A DNA stretch of 64,000 nt from the NCBI GenBank assembly GCA_015232575.1, contig JADFZL010000004.1:348429-412428 (forward strand), read 5' to 3'. Source of the DNA: Candidatus Rifleibacteriota bacterium. Lineage in GTDB: Bacteria; Muiribacteriota; Ozemobacteria; Ozemobacterales; Ozemobacteraceae. The notes beneath the pieces were generated by a model. It made no database searches. It worked only from the letters and a program-made list of their open reading frames with translations, and was not told the origin of the DNA. Each line of letters starts with the position of its first letter. Position 1 is the stretch's first letter. The position numbers and the translations under genes were made by a program. This document shows positions 34,510 through 44,225 of the stretch, piece after piece.

Positions 34510-35235
34510 ATGAGCAACGAAACATCCAATGCAGCAAGTGCATCAAGTGAAGTAATTCTTGGCAAAGGCTTGAAAAGATATTATAAACGCGGAATCGAGA
34601 CGGTTAAAGCTCTTGACGGAGTTGATATTTCAATAAAATCGGGTGAAATGGTTTCAATTCTGGGGCCATCGGGTTCGGGAAAAACCACTCTGATAAATCT
34701 TCTATCAGGACTTGATGCTCCAGACGAGGGATCATTATTCATTGGCGGAAAACAGGTTAATAATCTTAATGAAGATTCCCTGGTAAGCATAAGAAGAGGC
34801 ATTATTGGCTTTATTTTTCAAAAATTTCATCTCATTCCAACGCTGTCAGTTGAAGAAAACATTGAGCTTCCGCTTATGTTTCTTGAACGAAGTGTAAACA
34901 AAGACCGAATTTCTGAAATTCTGAAACAGGTCGGACTTGAGGACCGACGTTCTCATTTGCCGCGCGAACTCTCAGGCGGACAGATGCAGCGTGTTGCAAT
35001 TGCACGCGCTCTGATTGCCGATCCAAAAGTTCTGATCGCCGATGAACCAACCGGCAATCTCGACCGCGCCAATAGCGATTCAGTTTTTGCACTCTTCCGA
35101 CAATTGAAAACCGTTCATAATCTGGCAATAGTAATAACAACACACAACCTGCACCTCGGTGGGCAAGCCGACCGCATAATCACCCTCGAAGACGGCAAAA
35201 TAGCAGAGGAAGTTATTAACAAACAAGCTTTTTAG
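34510..35235 (+). CDS. LolD/MacB-type ABC transporter ATPase
   Basis: 241 residues with all ABC motifs: Walker A 'GPSGSGKTT', Q-loop '[12 protein letters not shown]', signature '[15 protein letters not shown]', Walker B '[12 protein letters not shown]' and the H-loop His in 'VITTHN'. The [24 protein letters not shown] combination is typical of the LolD/MacB/FtsE group that pairs with FtsX-fold permeases. It drives the permease encoded just upstream. The ATG at 34510 follows the permease stop by 2 nt, with AAGGTG about 8 nt upstream. Confidence 0.95.
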   Translation: MSNETSNAASASSEVILGKGLKRYYKRGIETVKALDGVDISIKSGEMVSILGPSGSGKTTLINLLSGLDAPDEGSLFIGGKQVNNLNEDSLVSIRRGIIGFIFQKFHLIPTLSVEENIELPLMFLERSVNKDRISEILKQVGLEDRRSHLPRELSGGQMQRVAIARALIADPKVLIADEPTGNLDRANSDSVFALFRQLKTVHNLAIVITTHNLHLGGQADRIITLEDGKIAEEVINKQAF

Positions 35236-35336
35236 TACAACAGCTGAAACAATATTCTTCTTAACTTCGAGATTAAATTTCAGAGTTTTAATATAGCGTA
35301 TTTTAAAGAAAATAATCACGCAGAGACGCCAAAGCT

Positions 35337-35455
35337 GTGGAAAAATACCCTTTTTAGCAAAAACTAACCCTTGTAAGCCTTATCAACAGCGAGTCATTTT
35401 TTTAAAAATCAACTATTTCACAGCTTCGCGGAAGCTCAGAGAAACAATAGGCACA
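35337..35455. repeat. ~115-bp intergenic repeat D, copy 1
   Basis: Homologous by eye to 45994-46108; shared blocks include AACCCTTGTAAG, ATCAACAGCGA/ATCAGCAGCGA, and AAAAATCAA(C/T)TATTYCACAGC. The ends can pair (AAGCTGTG near 35331-35338, CACAGCTT near 35420-35427). The region 35236-35656 holds nothing else but the PHO-type box and a CACGCAGAGACGCC string of the kind common as junk repeats. Confidence 0.6.
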
Positions 35456-35561
35456 GGAACAGTCGTTTATATTTCCTGGAGGGTAAAAGAAATTAGAATG
35501 TTGTCTTAAGCCTTTTTCTGAAGCTTTCATCTCAATGAGCTAAAATACACGTCATATTTTT

Positions 35562-35590
35562 CTTAACGCAATTTTAACAATATTCATTAC
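35562..35590 (+). promoter_or_regulatory. PHO-type direct repeat before phoB
   Basis: TTAACG (35563-35568), TTAACA (35574-35579) and CATTAC (35585-35590) recur at 11-nt spacing, the layout of PhoB/PhoP boxes with TTAACA-like half-sites. The string CTTAACGCAATTTTAACAAT closely matches CTTAATACAATCTTAACAAT in front of the porin gene (minus strand, 45939-45958). The GATAAT at 35602-35607 could be the -10 box. Confidence 0.6.
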
Positions 35591-35656
35591 GCAAAGTGCA
35601 TGATAATTTGTTATATTTATCGTTGTTTTCATTTCCAGTTTTGGTTTGGAGGAATC

Positions 35657-36343
35657 ATGCCGGCACATATTCTTGCTGTTGATGACGAAGAGGATATTCT
35701 CGAACTGGTTAAGTACAATCTTGAAAAAGAGTCTTTCAGAGTGACCTGCGTAACCTCTGCCGAGGAAGCAGTCAGAGCGTCGAAATTGCTCTGTCCGGAT
35801 CTTATTCTTCTTGACATTATGCTGAGCGGAAATGACGGATTTTCAGTGACCCGGATTCTGAAAAGCAATCCTGATACATCGAAAATTCCGATAATTTTTC
35901 TTTCGGCAAAAGGTGATGAAATTGACATTGTAACAGGCCTTGAACTTGGTGCAGAAGATTACATTACAAAGCCATTCAGTCCCAAAGTTCTCATTGCCAG
36001 AGTAAGAGCTGTTCTGAGACGCAAACAGCCTGTTTCAACAGAGCATGAGGATTCGAGAATCAGAAAATATGAAGTTCTCATTTCGCCCGATCAGCATCTT
36101 GTACAAGTTGAAGATCAGGCGATAGAGCTTACAAATAGTGAATTCAAATTGCTTTTGCTCATGGTTCGCCGTTCCGGCGTAGTTTTCACACGAAATCAGA
36201 TAATTAATTCTGTCAGAGGTGATGATTGTCCGGTCACTGACAGATCAGTTGATGTACACATCGCAAGTCTGCGGAAAAAGCTTGGTATAGCAGGAAAATA
36301 CATCGAATCTGTAAGAGGAGTGGGCTACAGATTCAGTGAATAG
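35657..36343 (+). CDS. phoB: OmpR/PhoB-family response regulator
   Basis: 228 residues from the ATG at 35657, with TTGGAGGA 3-8 nt upstream; the frame extends to 35600 without a ribosome site. The receiver domain has the acidic patch 'VDDEEDI', the phospho-Asp in 'LILLDIMLSGNDGF', and 'DYITKPFSPKVL' with its conserved Lys. The C-terminal winged helix includes 'LTNSEFKLLLLM' and 'VDVHIASLRKKLG', ending 'ESVRGVGYRFSE'. The partner kinase gene follows 3 nt later. Proximity to the pst-phoU genes and the PHO-type box in front of it support PhoB and autoregulation under phosphate limitation. Confidence 0.9.
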   Translation: MPAHILAVDDEEDILELVKYNLEKESFRVTCVTSAEEAVRASKLLCPDLILLDIMLSGNDGFSVTRILKSNPDTSKIPIIFLSAKGDEIDIVTGLELGAEDYITKPFSPKVLIARVRAVLRRKQPVSTEHEDSRIRKYEVLISPDQHLVQVEDQAIELTNSEFKLLLLMVRRSGVVFTRNQIINSVRGDDCPVTDRSVDVHIASLRKKLGIAGKYIESVRGVGYRFSE

Positions 36344-36346
36344 CAG

Positions 36347-38137
36347 ATGAAAATATTTCGAAAAACACTGGTCTGGAAACTTTATCCAGCCTTTCTTCTG
36401 ATTTCGTTCTTTTCGCTTGTTGTGATCGCATTTTTTGCAGTAATTTCCACAAAGTCGTTTTATCTGCAAAGCTTGTCCGATTCACTAATTCAGCAATTGT
36501 CGATATTCGAAACACAAATCAATGAACTTGCTGAATCAGGGAAAACCGCTCATGTTGATAAATTCTGCAAGACGCTCAGTAGTAAAATTTCTACAAGAAT
36601 TACCGTAATTCTTCCTTCAGGAAAGGTAATAGCAGATTCAGCAGAACCAGTAGAAAAAATGGCTAATCATCTCGGCCGCCCTGAAATAATAGATGCAACA
36701 CAGGGAAAAACGGGAACAAATATAAGATTCAGCGAAACAACCGGCAAATATATGCTTTATGTTGCTGTTCCGGCAAAAATCAAAGACGGGTCTCTATTGA
36801 TATTAAGAGCTTCAGTTGCCGTTTCTCAGTTTGAAAAATTGTTGAAATCATTTAATCAGGCAATCTTTTCTGCTGGAGTCCTTATATGCATATTTGTTGC
36901 ATTATCAAGTTATTACATATACTGGCGTGTCGCAGCACCGCTGAATGAGATTACGAGCGGAGTAGAGCGGTTTACAAATGGCGAACTTGATAAGAAAATA
37001 ATTGTTTCTGATTCAGGCGAAGCAGGAGATCTTGCAAAAGCTATCAATCAGATGGCAGAACAGTTGAATGACCGCATCAGATCAGCAATACGGCAAAGCA
37101 ATGAAAAAGATACAATTCTGTCAAGCATGATTGAAGGTGTAATTGCTCTGGATAATAATAAGAAAGTATTCAGCATCAACAAAGCTGCTTTGAAAATGCT
37201 GAATGTTAAACGTGAGGAGGTAATGGGGAAAGCCGTAATTGAGTTTTTCCTTGATCCGGAATTGAATAGTTTTGTTAACAAAACTATGAGCTTGTCTGAA
37301 CCTGTTGAAGAGTGCATTATTATCAGAGAGGGAATCAGAGACCGCTTTATTCAGGCTCACGGAGTAATTCTGAAAATTCCGGATGACAACAAAAATGGAG
37401 CTGTAATCGTTTTAAACGACGTAACAAGATTACGACATCTTGAAAATCTGCGCCGTGACTTCGTCGCGAATGTTTCACATGAGTTGAAAACTCCTATTAC
37501 ATCTATTAAGGGATTCGTTGAAACACTTCTGGAGGAGACAACGGAAAAGTCCGATAACTCTGTCAGATTTCTGAAAATTGTACAAAAGCATGCCGATCGA
37601 ATGAATTCCATGATAGAGGACCTTCTTCTGTTGTCCAAAATAGAACAGGATGCTGAGAGATTTTCGCTCGAAACTCAAACAGTTCCTCTGGAAGAGATTC
37701 TCAATGACTCTATTCAGATGTGCATGATCAAATCTGAGGAAAAAAGAATTCGTATTGAACTTATTCAAACAGAAATTCTGCACGTCAATGTTAACGCTCA
37801 ACTATTTTCACAGGCAATTGTAAATTTAATCGACAACGCAATAAAATACAGCGAACCTGGCAGCGATGTACGTGTCGAAGTATTGAAAGACAATGATTGC
37901 ATTTTAGTTAAAGTCTGTGATTCAGGCTGTGGAATAGCACAGGAGCACCTCTCAAGACTGGGCGAAAGATTTTACCGCATTGACAAAGCCAGAAGCAGAA
38001 AACAGGGCGGAACAGGACTTGGTCTGGCAATTGTCAAACACATCATTGAGGCACATTCAGGCTCCATGTTCGTCGAAAGCACTCCGGGCAAGGGAAGCGT
38101 CTTTTCCATAATGGTACCTCAACTGCTACATAAGTAA
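36347..38137 (+). CDS. phoR: PhoR-like sensor histidine kinase
   Basis: 596 residues. Two membrane helices (about 12-33 and 167-187) enclose a ~130-residue periplasmic domain, then HAMP ('GVERFTNGELDKKI'), PAS ('SMIEGVIALDNNKKVFSINK'), HisKA with His378 in 'VSHELKTPITSIKGF' and HATPase_c with 'NLIDNAIKYSEPGS' and 'GGTGLGLAIVKHI'. The arrangement matches PhoR of the phosphate-starvation system, which is held in check by PstSCAB-PhoU. All of these are encoded within 8 kb here, on the opposite strand. It forms an operon with the response regulator. Confidence 0.9.
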   Translation: MKIFRKTLVWKLYPAFLLISFFSLVVIAFFAVISTKSFYLQSLSDSLIQQLSIFETQINELAESGKTAHVDKFCKTLSSKISTRITVILPSGKVIADSAEPVEKMANHLGRPEIIDATQGKTGTNIRFSETTGKYMLYVAVPAKIKDGSLLILRASVAVSQFEKLLKSFNQAIFSAGVLICIFVALSSYYIYWRVAAPLNEITSGVERFTNGELDKKIIVSDSGEAGDLAKAINQMAEQLNDRIRSAIRQSNEKDTILSSMIEGVIALDNNKKVFSINKAALKMLNVKREEVMGKAVIEFFLDPELNSFVNKTMSLSEPVEECIIIREGIRDRFIQAHGVILKIPDDNKNGAVIVLNDVTRLRHLENLRRDFVANVSHELKTPITSIKGFVETLLEETTEKSDNSVRFLKIVQKHADRMNSMIEDLLLLSKIEQDAERFSLETQTVPLEEILNDSIQMCMIKSEEKRIRIELIQTEILHVNVNAQLFSQAIVNLIDNAIKYSEPGSDVRVEVLKDNDCILVKVCDSGCGIAQEHLSRLGERFYRIDKARSRKQGGTGLGLAIVKHIIEAHSGSMFVESTPGKGSVFSIMVPQLLHK

Positions 38138-38202
38138 TATGTTTTCATGAAATCCGCTTCAAGATAACGAGAAACCTTATTCCATAGACAGTCTTATCAA
38201 AT

Positions 38203-39033
38203 TCACAAACCCAGTATTCTTTTTGCGTCTATTTCAGTTATTCCTGATGAAATCATTTTTTTCAAAGCTTGATCCAGCCCCTCTTCTCTTCCTTCTTTTC
38301 TTCCTTCATCTTTGCCTTTTTCGAGTGCAGTACGAAGTTCTTCCTGGGCATCCATTCTCTTTTTTCTTTCGGATTCGTATATTTCCAACTCTTCTCTGGT
38401 AAAACTCATTTCATCAAGTTTTTTCGCAGCCATAACCATTTCTGAATCTCCGGCTATTTCCTGGGGAATTTCACCTTTCTCCAGGCGATGGGCTCTGTTC
38501 AGAAATGTAACCCATCTTTCCAGCAGGGTTCGTGATTCGCTCCAGTCTTTGTTAAATTTGCTCAGTTCAATAAAATACAACTGTTGATAACTCAGATTTT
38601 CATCATATTCATTTGTTTCGTTGTCTTTGTACACAAAATGTCTGGCATATCTTTCGTCGTAAAAATATTTGAAGTCAATCAGATGAATGCCAATGGTTTT
38701 ATTCAGAAGACTGAATTGTTCAGCATTTTCCAGCTGATCAACATACATTTTTGATAAATAATATAATGCTCTTTTGCCATAAAAGCCCTGTTCACCTATT
38801 TGAAGTTCAATATCATACCACGTGCCATTTTCATCAACGGCTTTGATGTCAAGAATGCTGGTTTTTCCTCCAACATAAGTTGCAAGATTATACGGATTCT
38901 TAATGGTAAGATCTTTTATTGGTGATCTAAAATTTAAAATACTGTTTACGAGTGAAAGAAGAATCACTTTATTTTCTTCGCTTCCGAAGAGCTTTCTGAA
39001 AACAAGATCGATTTTTGGACTATATCTGATCAT
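38203..39033 (-). CDS. Rpn/PDDEXK_2-family nuclease (putative transposase)
   Basis: 276 residues. It opens with the Rpn signature 'SPKIDLVFRKLFGSEENKVI' and 'LLSLVNSIL', followed by PD-(D/E)XK core motifs: the Asp in 'TSILDIKAVDENG' and Glu-x-Gln in 'WYDIELQ', then 'YGKRALYYLSKMYVDQL'. The C-terminal third is charged with a KEGREEG-type repeat that varies in length among relatives. Rpn proteins are DNA endonucleases that promote recombination, and some act in phage defence. The gene sits directly behind phoU and shares a 154-bp 5' leader with the AAA/PD-(D/E)XK gene at 46286-48121. GGAGAAAGT lies before the ATG. Confidence 0.88.
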   Translation of the reverse strand: MIRYSPKIDLVFRKLFGSEENKVILLSLVNSILNFRSPIKDLTIKNPYNLATYVGGKTSILDIKAVDENGTWYDIELQIGEQGFYGKRALYYLSKMYVDQLENAEQFSLLNKTIGIHLIDFKYFYDERYARHFVYKDNETNEYDENLSYQQLYFIELSKFNKDWSESRTLLERWVTFLNRAHRLEKGEIPQEIAGDSEMVMAAKKLDEMSFTREELEIYESERKKRMDAQEELRTALEKGKDEGRKEGREEGLDQALKKMISSGITEIDAKRILGL

Positions 39034-39184
39034 TTTACTTTCTCCTGAAAATTAGTGATTCACTTTACAGTTGTTTTGCTAATCAACTGAAACAGCCATG
39101 TTTAATCCTGCAATTTGACATATTTCATTCGTAATGAATTATGTTACCACATTCAGATTCCTTTGCAAAGATTTAATAGATGCT
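39031..39184 (-). promoter_or_regulatory. shared nuclease leader, copy A
   Basis: 154 bp from the Rpn start codon to the last base before the phoU stop. It aligns without obvious gaps to the 154 bp before the AAA/PD-(D/E)XK gene (48119-48272), with roughly four of five bases identical by eye. On the minus strand both carry TTTGCA, a 17-nt spacer and TAACAT, then a short inverted repeat (TTCATT/AATGAA here) over the likely start point, and the same GGAGAAAGTGA ribosome site region. Confidence 0.75.
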
Positions 39185-39865
39185 TCAGGTTTTTTGGGAT
39201 GAATCTGGGAAGCTTGGTTGGTGGCGGACTATGATGCCTTCAACTAGATAGATTACGTCTTCAGCAATGTTTGAGGCATAATCGGCGATGCGTTCGAGAT
39301 GGCGGCTTACAGAAAGGTATGAAAGCAGGCTGTCGATCTGATCGGGATGTTCTTTGCCTTTTTCTGCTACGTACAAGTACATCTGACGATTTATTTTGTC
39401 TACTTCATCATCTGAGTTGCGTACTCTTCTTGCGAGAGAAGTATCATATTTCATGAGTGATTCAAGGCTCTCGCGCAGCATTGCAAGAGAACGGTTCTGA
39501 ATTTCTCCGAAGTTTATTGAAAGTTTGATTGCCTCACATTTGCTTAGAAAAAGTGCTCTTTCGGCAATATTCACAGCCAGATCACCAATTCTTTCAAGGT
39601 CAACATTAATTTTCAACGCTGCGATAATAAGGCGCAAGTCTATTGCAACAGGCTGGTGAAGAGCAAGAATTTTCAGACACTCTTCTTCGATTTCAACTTC
39701 TGCCTGGTCAATTTCAATATCAGAATCAATTATTAACTGTGCTTCTTCTATAGAAAGATTTTCAAGAGATTTAACAGCTCTGTGCACACGCGATTCAACC
39801 ATTCCTGCCATTTCAAGAATTCTGGTTTTCAATTTCTCAATCTCATTGGAAAGATGTCTGGACAT
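39185..39865 (-). CDS. phoU: phosphate system regulator PhoU
   Basis: 226 residues, all helical, with the two three-helix-bundle repeats of PhoU. The metal-binding acidic motifs are present: 'INVDLERIGDLAVNIAE' in the first repeat and 'SVSRHLERIADYASNIAEDV' in the second. PhoU connects the PstSCAB transporter to PhoR, keeping the kinase inactive when phosphate is plentiful. GGAG lies 6-9 nt before the ATG. Last gene of the pst run, 12 nt after pstB. Its 3' end abuts the Rpn leader, leaving no room for a separate terminator. Confidence 0.95.
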   Translation of the reverse strand: MSRHLSNEIEKLKTRILEMAGMVESRVHRAVKSLENLSIEEAQLIIDSDIEIDQAEVEIEEECLKILALHQPVAIDLRLIIAALKINVDLERIGDLAVNIAERALFLSKCEAIKLSINFGEIQNRSLAMLRESLESLMKYDTSLARRVRNSDDEVDKINRQMYLYVAEKGKEHPDQIDSLLSYLSVSRHLERIADYASNIAEDVIYLVEGIIVRHQPSFPDSSQKT

Positions 39866-39877
39866 GTTTTTCTCCTG

Positions 39878-40699
39878 TCAGCCGAATCGACCGGTGATAT
39901 AATCTTCTGTATGCTTATCGGAAGGCATGGTAAAAAGTTTTCCTGTTTCACCAAATTCAATAAGAGAACCTTCATAGAAAAAACCCGTATAGTCGGAAAC
40001 ACGCGCTGCCTGCTGCATGTTATGTGTAACAATGATTATCGTAATTTTTCTTCGAAGCTCATCAATCAGATCTTCAATTCTGGCACTCGAACGAGGGTCA
40101 AGTGCCGATGTGGGTTCGTCCATCAAGAGAATCTGTGGATCAACAGCAAGCGCTCTTGCCATGCAAAGTCTCTGCTGCTGTCCCCCGGAAAGGCCCATGG
40201 CATTACTTTTCAACCGGTCTTTGACTTCATCCCAGAGCGCTGCTCGTTTCAAGCTGCTTTCAATGATTTCATTCAGAATATCTTTTTCGCTTATTCCTTT
40301 TAACCGCGGACCATAGGCGACATTATCAAATATGCTTTTCGGAAATGGGTTTGGTTTCTGAAAAACCATTCCAATTCTCTGTCTCAAGGAAATTACGTCT
40401 GTTTCACCTGAATAAATATTTCTTCCTTCAAAATTGAGTTCACCCTTAACATTGACAGATGGAATCAAGTCATTCATTCTGTTAATTGCTCTGAGAAATG
40501 TACTTTTTCCGCAACCAGACGGGCCTATTATTGCGGTGACAATTTCTTTTGAAATATCAATTTCGACATTCTTTACGGCTTCATTCAAACCATAAAAAAC
40601 CGAAAAATTCTTCGCGCTCAACTCTACATCTTTTTTTGGAATAGCGCTGCCGCTTTTAACTTGAAATTTTCGGTTGTCGGCTGAGTTTATGCTTCCCAT
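39878..40699 (-). CDS. pstB: phosphate ABC transporter ATPase PstB
   Basis: 273 residues with Walker A 'GPSGCGKST', Q-loop region '[20 protein letters not shown]' (the FQKPNPFP string is specific to PstB), signature '[15 protein letters not shown]', Walker B '[13 protein letters not shown]' and H-loop 'VTHN'. It powers high-affinity phosphate uptake by PstC/PstA. It starts 3 nt after pstA and is followed by phoU. A 20-residue N-terminal extension precedes the usual start. Confidence 0.97.
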   Translation of the reverse strand: MGSINSADNRKFQVKSGSAIPKKDVELSAKNFSVFYGLNEAVKNVEIDISKEIVTAIIGPSGCGKSTFLRAINRMNDLIPSVNVKGELNFEGRNIYSGETDVISLRQRIGMVFQKPNPFPKSIFDNVAYGPRLKGISEKDILNEIIESSLKRAALWDEVKDRLKSNAMGLSGGQQQRLCMARALAVDPQILLMDEPTSALDPRSSARIEDLIDELRRKITIIIVTHNMQQAARVSDYTGFFYEGSLIEFGETGKLFTMPSDKHTEDYITGRFG

Positions 40700-40702
40700 T
40701 AT

Positions 40703-42049
40703 TCATCCTTTCATCTTATTGAATGCTCTGTTTCGCAGGAATATTGCAATGCAATTCATCACCAGAACAATCATTATCAGCGTAAATACCATTCCATACT
40801 GAACATGACGTATCTGATCGACTTTCTGGTGTTCAGTTGCAAGGTTATATATGTTCCATGAAAGCGCGGGAGTAGGTTGCGAAAATACGTCCATGAGCCC
40901 CGGAGCTTCGCCAAGACTTACAGCAGCAGTAAATATAATCGGAGCTGTTTCACCGGCAGCTCTGCCCATGCTTATTATTATTCCGGTGAGAATTCCAGGC
41001 AATGCCGCTGGTAAAACAACGCTGACAATCATTTTCCACGGACTTGCGCCCAGACTTAACGCTGCCTCCCGGTATGTTTTCGGAACCGCAAGAATCGCTT
41101 CTTCAGATGCCCTTATTATGACTGGAAGAATTAACAAGCCCAGCGTTAGAGAACCTGCAAAAACACTTTTCGATTCAGAAATTTTCATGGTGTTAATGAA
41201 AAACGCAAGCCCGAAAAGACCAAACACTATGCTTGGAACTCCGGACAACGTACTTATTAATGTTCTTAGAAGGCTTGTAAGCCAATTCTGTCGTGCATAT
41301 TCAGTAAGGTAAATCGCAGAAAGAATTCCAATCGGGACAGCGATAAGCATTGCCCCGACAGTTAGAAGAATTGTACCGGTAACTTCTGGTCCAATTCCTC
41401 CAAAAAAATGGCTGTCTTTTGAGGAATCGGTCAGGAAACGCCAGTAAAATACTATCTCAGGACGCATTATTTCATTAAAGTTCTTTTTGAGAAAAGGGAA
41501 TGCAAAAGATAGTGCAGTTCCGGAAAACAGATCTGCACGTGGTTTCAAGATTTTATGACCCATCTTCGTCGGATTAGAATAATCGTATTCTTCGACGAAC
41601 AAAATATTATTAAGTTTTTCCGATGCTTTGTCCCAGCGCGTTGTTCCATATCTGCACCTTGGAAGCTCTGGAATGCTCTCTCCGGGAAGAACACCAATCA
41701 GCTCACGTAATGATGTCTGAAAATCTGAATATGCTGATTTATACTCTCTCTTTTTGCTGGCAGGCATTTCAGAAAGTTCCTTTTCAAAAGCTTTCATCGC
41801 ATCGAAAAGCGGCAGAAGTGCGTGCTTCTGGTCATTTATTTCCTGTTTAATGCTTTCCGAGTTTTCTCTTCTAAAGAGTTCATTTTGCACTCTTCTGAAT
41901 TCAATGGTACCTTTAAAAATGAAAGCACCTATTCCAAGTGAAAAAATCGGATATAATATGATTATGATCATCATGAGAAGTGCCGCTGAAAGAATCAGAC
42001 CAAGCGCGCTGAAAGATTTATCAAGTAGTTTTCTGGTATTCAGATTCAT
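40703..42049 (-). CDS. pstA: phosphate ABC transporter permease PstA
   Basis: 448 residues from the ATG at 42049 (GGTGG about 9 nt upstream); an earlier codon at 42097 would overlap pstC by 47 nt. The C-terminal two thirds are a standard PstA permease with 'LTEYARQNWLTSLLRTLIST', 'LSGVPSIVFGLFGLAFF' and the ATPase-contact loop 'YREAALSLGASPWKMI'. Between the first and second membrane helices lies an enlarged extracytoplasmic segment of about 150 residues, rich in charged coiled-coil-like sequence, which makes the protein longer than typical PstA (~280-300). Inner membrane subunit of the phosphate transporter. Confidence 0.93.
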   Translation of the reverse strand: MNLNTRKLLDKSFSALGLILSAALLMMIIIILYPIFSLGIGAFIFKGTIEFRRVQNELFRRENSESIKQEINDQKHALLPLFDAMKAFEKELSEMPASKKREYKSAYSDFQTSLRELIGVLPGESIPELPRCRYGTTRWDKASEKLNNILFVEEYDYSNPTKMGHKILKPRADLFSGTALSFAFPFLKKNFNEIMRPEIVFYWRFLTDSSKDSHFFGGIGPEVTGTILLTVGAMLIAVPIGILSAIYLTEYARQNWLTSLLRTLISTLSGVPSIVFGLFGLAFFINTMKISESKSVFAGSLTLGLLILPVIIRASEEAILAVPKTYREAALSLGASPWKMIVSVVLPAALPGILTGIIISMGRAAGETAPIIFTAAVSLGEAPGLMDVFSQPTPALSWNIYNLATEHQKVDQIRHVQYGMVFTLIMIVLVMNCIAIFLRNRAFNKMKG

Positions 42050-42050
42050 T

Positions 42051-43229
42051 TTATTCACCACCAACTTTTCTTCTGTTGCTTTTCGCAATCCATTCACATG
42101 CGATGTTCAGAGCGAATGAAATAAGCAGCATGCAACTTGCGAGTGCAAACAGTACATGATATCTCATTGAGCCGGAAACATGATCTGCTTCTCCCATGTC
42201 ACCTGCTATTGTTGCGGTCATTGTACGTACAGGTTCAAGGAAGTTAAAGAAGGGTTCCGGAATTTTCGCTGAATTTCCCGATGCCATCCAGACAACCATT
42301 GTTTCACCCGCTGCACGCATAATTCCAAGAATTATTGCCGAGATGATACCCGGCGCAGCAGCAGGTATTACAACATACAGGATCGTTTCTGTCCGAGTTG
42401 CACCGAGCGCATAACTTCCTTCGCGTAGTTCCCTTCCGACTGCTTGCAGTGCATCTTCAGAAACACTTATGATTGTTGGCAAAATCATTATTCCAAGAAT
42501 AAATGAAGCATTGAGAGCGTTTGTACCACTTGAAATTTTCACCAGAGACAACTTGTTGTACAAGGAATAAAACAATGCAGCTTCAGAACAAAGAAATATT
42601 GCTGTAACTATAATTTGAAATACTTTTGCAGAGTATTCACTTTTAAAAAGATGTGAAACTTTCCCGTCCAGGATGTCTCCAGCAACAATTATAACCATCC
42701 CAATCGGAAGACTCATCAGACTGAAGAAAATTGCGATAAGCTGGCCTCCATTTTCCTGCATAAGGGGCGCTATTACTATCAATGCGAAAAAACCATAAGC
42801 CACGGACGGAATAGCAGCGAGAATTTCGATCAGTGGCTTCAGCATCTGTCTTAATGTAAACGGAAGAACGTCACTGAGGCATACTGCTGTTGTTATTCCT
42901 GCTGGAATCGCAAAGATGCAGGCGCCTGCTGTTACCATGAAACTTCCAAAAAAGATCGAAGCTGCACCAAACTCAGCAGGTTCACGCGACGGAAACCATT
43001 GTACGGAGAAGAAAAATTCTTTCAGGTTTCCCTTCTGAAAAAAGATCAGAGCATCTTTAAGAATAAAAAAGAAAATGACAAAAACTGAAAATGCAGACAA
43101 AGCAGTTATTAAAAATAGAAATGAATGTCCAAGCCATTCAGAAATGCGTGACAACATGCATTTCCACCTGGGACGCATGATATCGCGCATGTCTGCTGAA
43201 GGATATCGCTTTTCAGTTTCTGTTTTCAT
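42051..43229 (-). CDS. pstC: phosphate ABC transporter permease PstC
   Basis: 392 residues with six or more membrane helices. Family stretches include 'FFSVQWFPSREPAEFGAASI', 'PLIEILAAIPSVAYGFFALI' and the ATPase-contact loop 'LREGSYALGATRTETI'. There is an inserted region near 'GDILDGKVSHLFKSEYSAKV' compared with short PstC proteins. The ATG is immediately after the pstS stop codon and the stop is 1 nt before the pstA ATG, so the genes are tightly coupled. It forms the translocation path with PstA. Confidence 0.95.
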   Translation of the reverse strand: MKTETEKRYPSADMRDIMRPRWKCMLSRISEWLGHSFLFLITALSAFSVFVIFFFILKDALIFFQKGNLKEFFFSVQWFPSREPAEFGAASIFFGSFMVTAGACIFAIPAGITTAVCLSDVLPFTLRQMLKPLIEILAAIPSVAYGFFALIVIAPLMQENGGQLIAIFFSLMSLPIGMVIIVAGDILDGKVSHLFKSEYSAKVFQIIVTAIFLCSEAALFYSLYNKLSLVKISSGTNALNASFILGIMILPTIISVSEDALQAVGRELREGSYALGATRTETILYVVIPAAAPGIISAIILGIMRAAGETMVVWMASGNSAKIPEPFFNFLEPVRTMTATIAGDMGEADHVSGSMRYHVLFALASCMLLISFALNIACEWIAKSNRRKVGGE

Positions 43230-44072
43230 TTACTTAATGTAATGAGTTACTGCGATGTAGCCGAGGCTTTCAATTATTTCCTGGCCCTTTTCTGTGAGAT
43301 GAAGTGTGACAAACCGGAATATATCAGAACCCAGCCGGGGATATCCATTGGTAAACATAAACAACGGGCGTGCAATGGGATATTTTCCTTCAAGAATATT
43401 TTCTTTACTTGGATCAACGCCGTTAACCGGAAGTGACTTGACTGATTTGTCTATAAAGCCGAGTCCTACGTAACCAATTGCACCGGGAGTGCTTTGAATG
43501 CGCTGTCTGACTGCACCGTTTGAACCAACGTATTCGACTGAGCCTGTCATTTTTTGTTTTTTTAGAACCATATCTTCGAAAGCTTCGTAGGTTCCGCTGT
43601 TTGTATCCCGGCTTATTACAACAACTTTTTCATCAGGACCGCCGATTTCCTTCCAGTTTGCTACTTTTCCAAGATACAGTGAGGTAATTTCATCAATTGT
43701 AATATCTTTTTTCGGGTTCGCAGGATGTACAATCATTGCTATTCCATCCATGGCTACTACGTGCGGAACTGGTGTGACTTTTTTTTCTGCTGCCGCACTG
43801 ATTTCTTCTGGCTTCATAAAACGAGACATATCAGCAATATCGCAGGTTCCATTAATAAGGCTTTTTGCACCGTTTCCTGAGCCTGACTCAGCCACCGATA
43901 TTTTCAATTCAGGGTTTCTGCTCGTGAAATACTCAGAAAACGCTTTAGCAATAGGTCCAACAGTTGTTGAACCATCGACGGTAATTTTTGTCTCAGCTGC
44001 GCATACACACCTCTGGGGATTAGTACAACACAACATGAAAACAGCAGCGACATAAAACAGAACTTTGTTCAT
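43230..44072 (-). CDS. pstS: periplasmic phosphate-binding protein PstS
   Basis: 280 residues with a signal peptide ending near 'CVCAA/ETK'. The PBP-like phosphate-binding domain has 'ITVDGSTTVGPIAKAF', 'VAESGSGNGAKSLINGTCDI' and 'SRDTNSGTYEAFEDMVL', which carry the Ser/Thr/Asp/Arg phosphate contacts. It delivers phosphate to PstCA. TTGGAGGAG lies 8 nt before the ATG. The minus-strand upstream region has CTGTCATAAAAACAAGCAT (reverse of 44150-44172), which resembles an enterobacterial PHO half-site. The main promoter may be the one before the porin gene. Confidence 0.95.
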   Translation of the reverse strand: MNKVLFYVAAVFMLCCTNPQRCVCAAETKITVDGSTTVGPIAKAFSEYFTSRNPELKISVAESGSGNGAKSLINGTCDIADMSRFMKPEEISAAAEKKVTPVPHVVAMDGIAMIVHPANPKKDITIDEITSLYLGKVANWKEIGGPDEKVVVISRDTNSGTYEAFEDMVLKKQKMTGSVEYVGSNGAVRQRIQSTPGAIGYVGLGFIDKSVKSLPVNGVDPSKENILEGKYPIARPLFMFTNGYPRLGSDIFRFVTLHLTEKGQEIIESLGYIAVTHYIK

Positions 44073-44225
44073 TTGATTTCTCCTCCAAGATAAAAGATAT
44101 AAACTGTCCGCAGATTTTGCAGATTAATATTTAAATTTCCACAATGCTTGTTTTTATGACAGTGTAGAAAATTAGCCGATTTCTATTGCTGCTCAATAAT
44201 TAGAAACAAGTGCTTGACGTTCTGC

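Noticed and set aside
38203..39033. Rpn gene as part of the pst-phoU operon
   Set aside because: It has its own leader with promoter-like boxes shared with an unrelated locus, so independent transcription is more likely.
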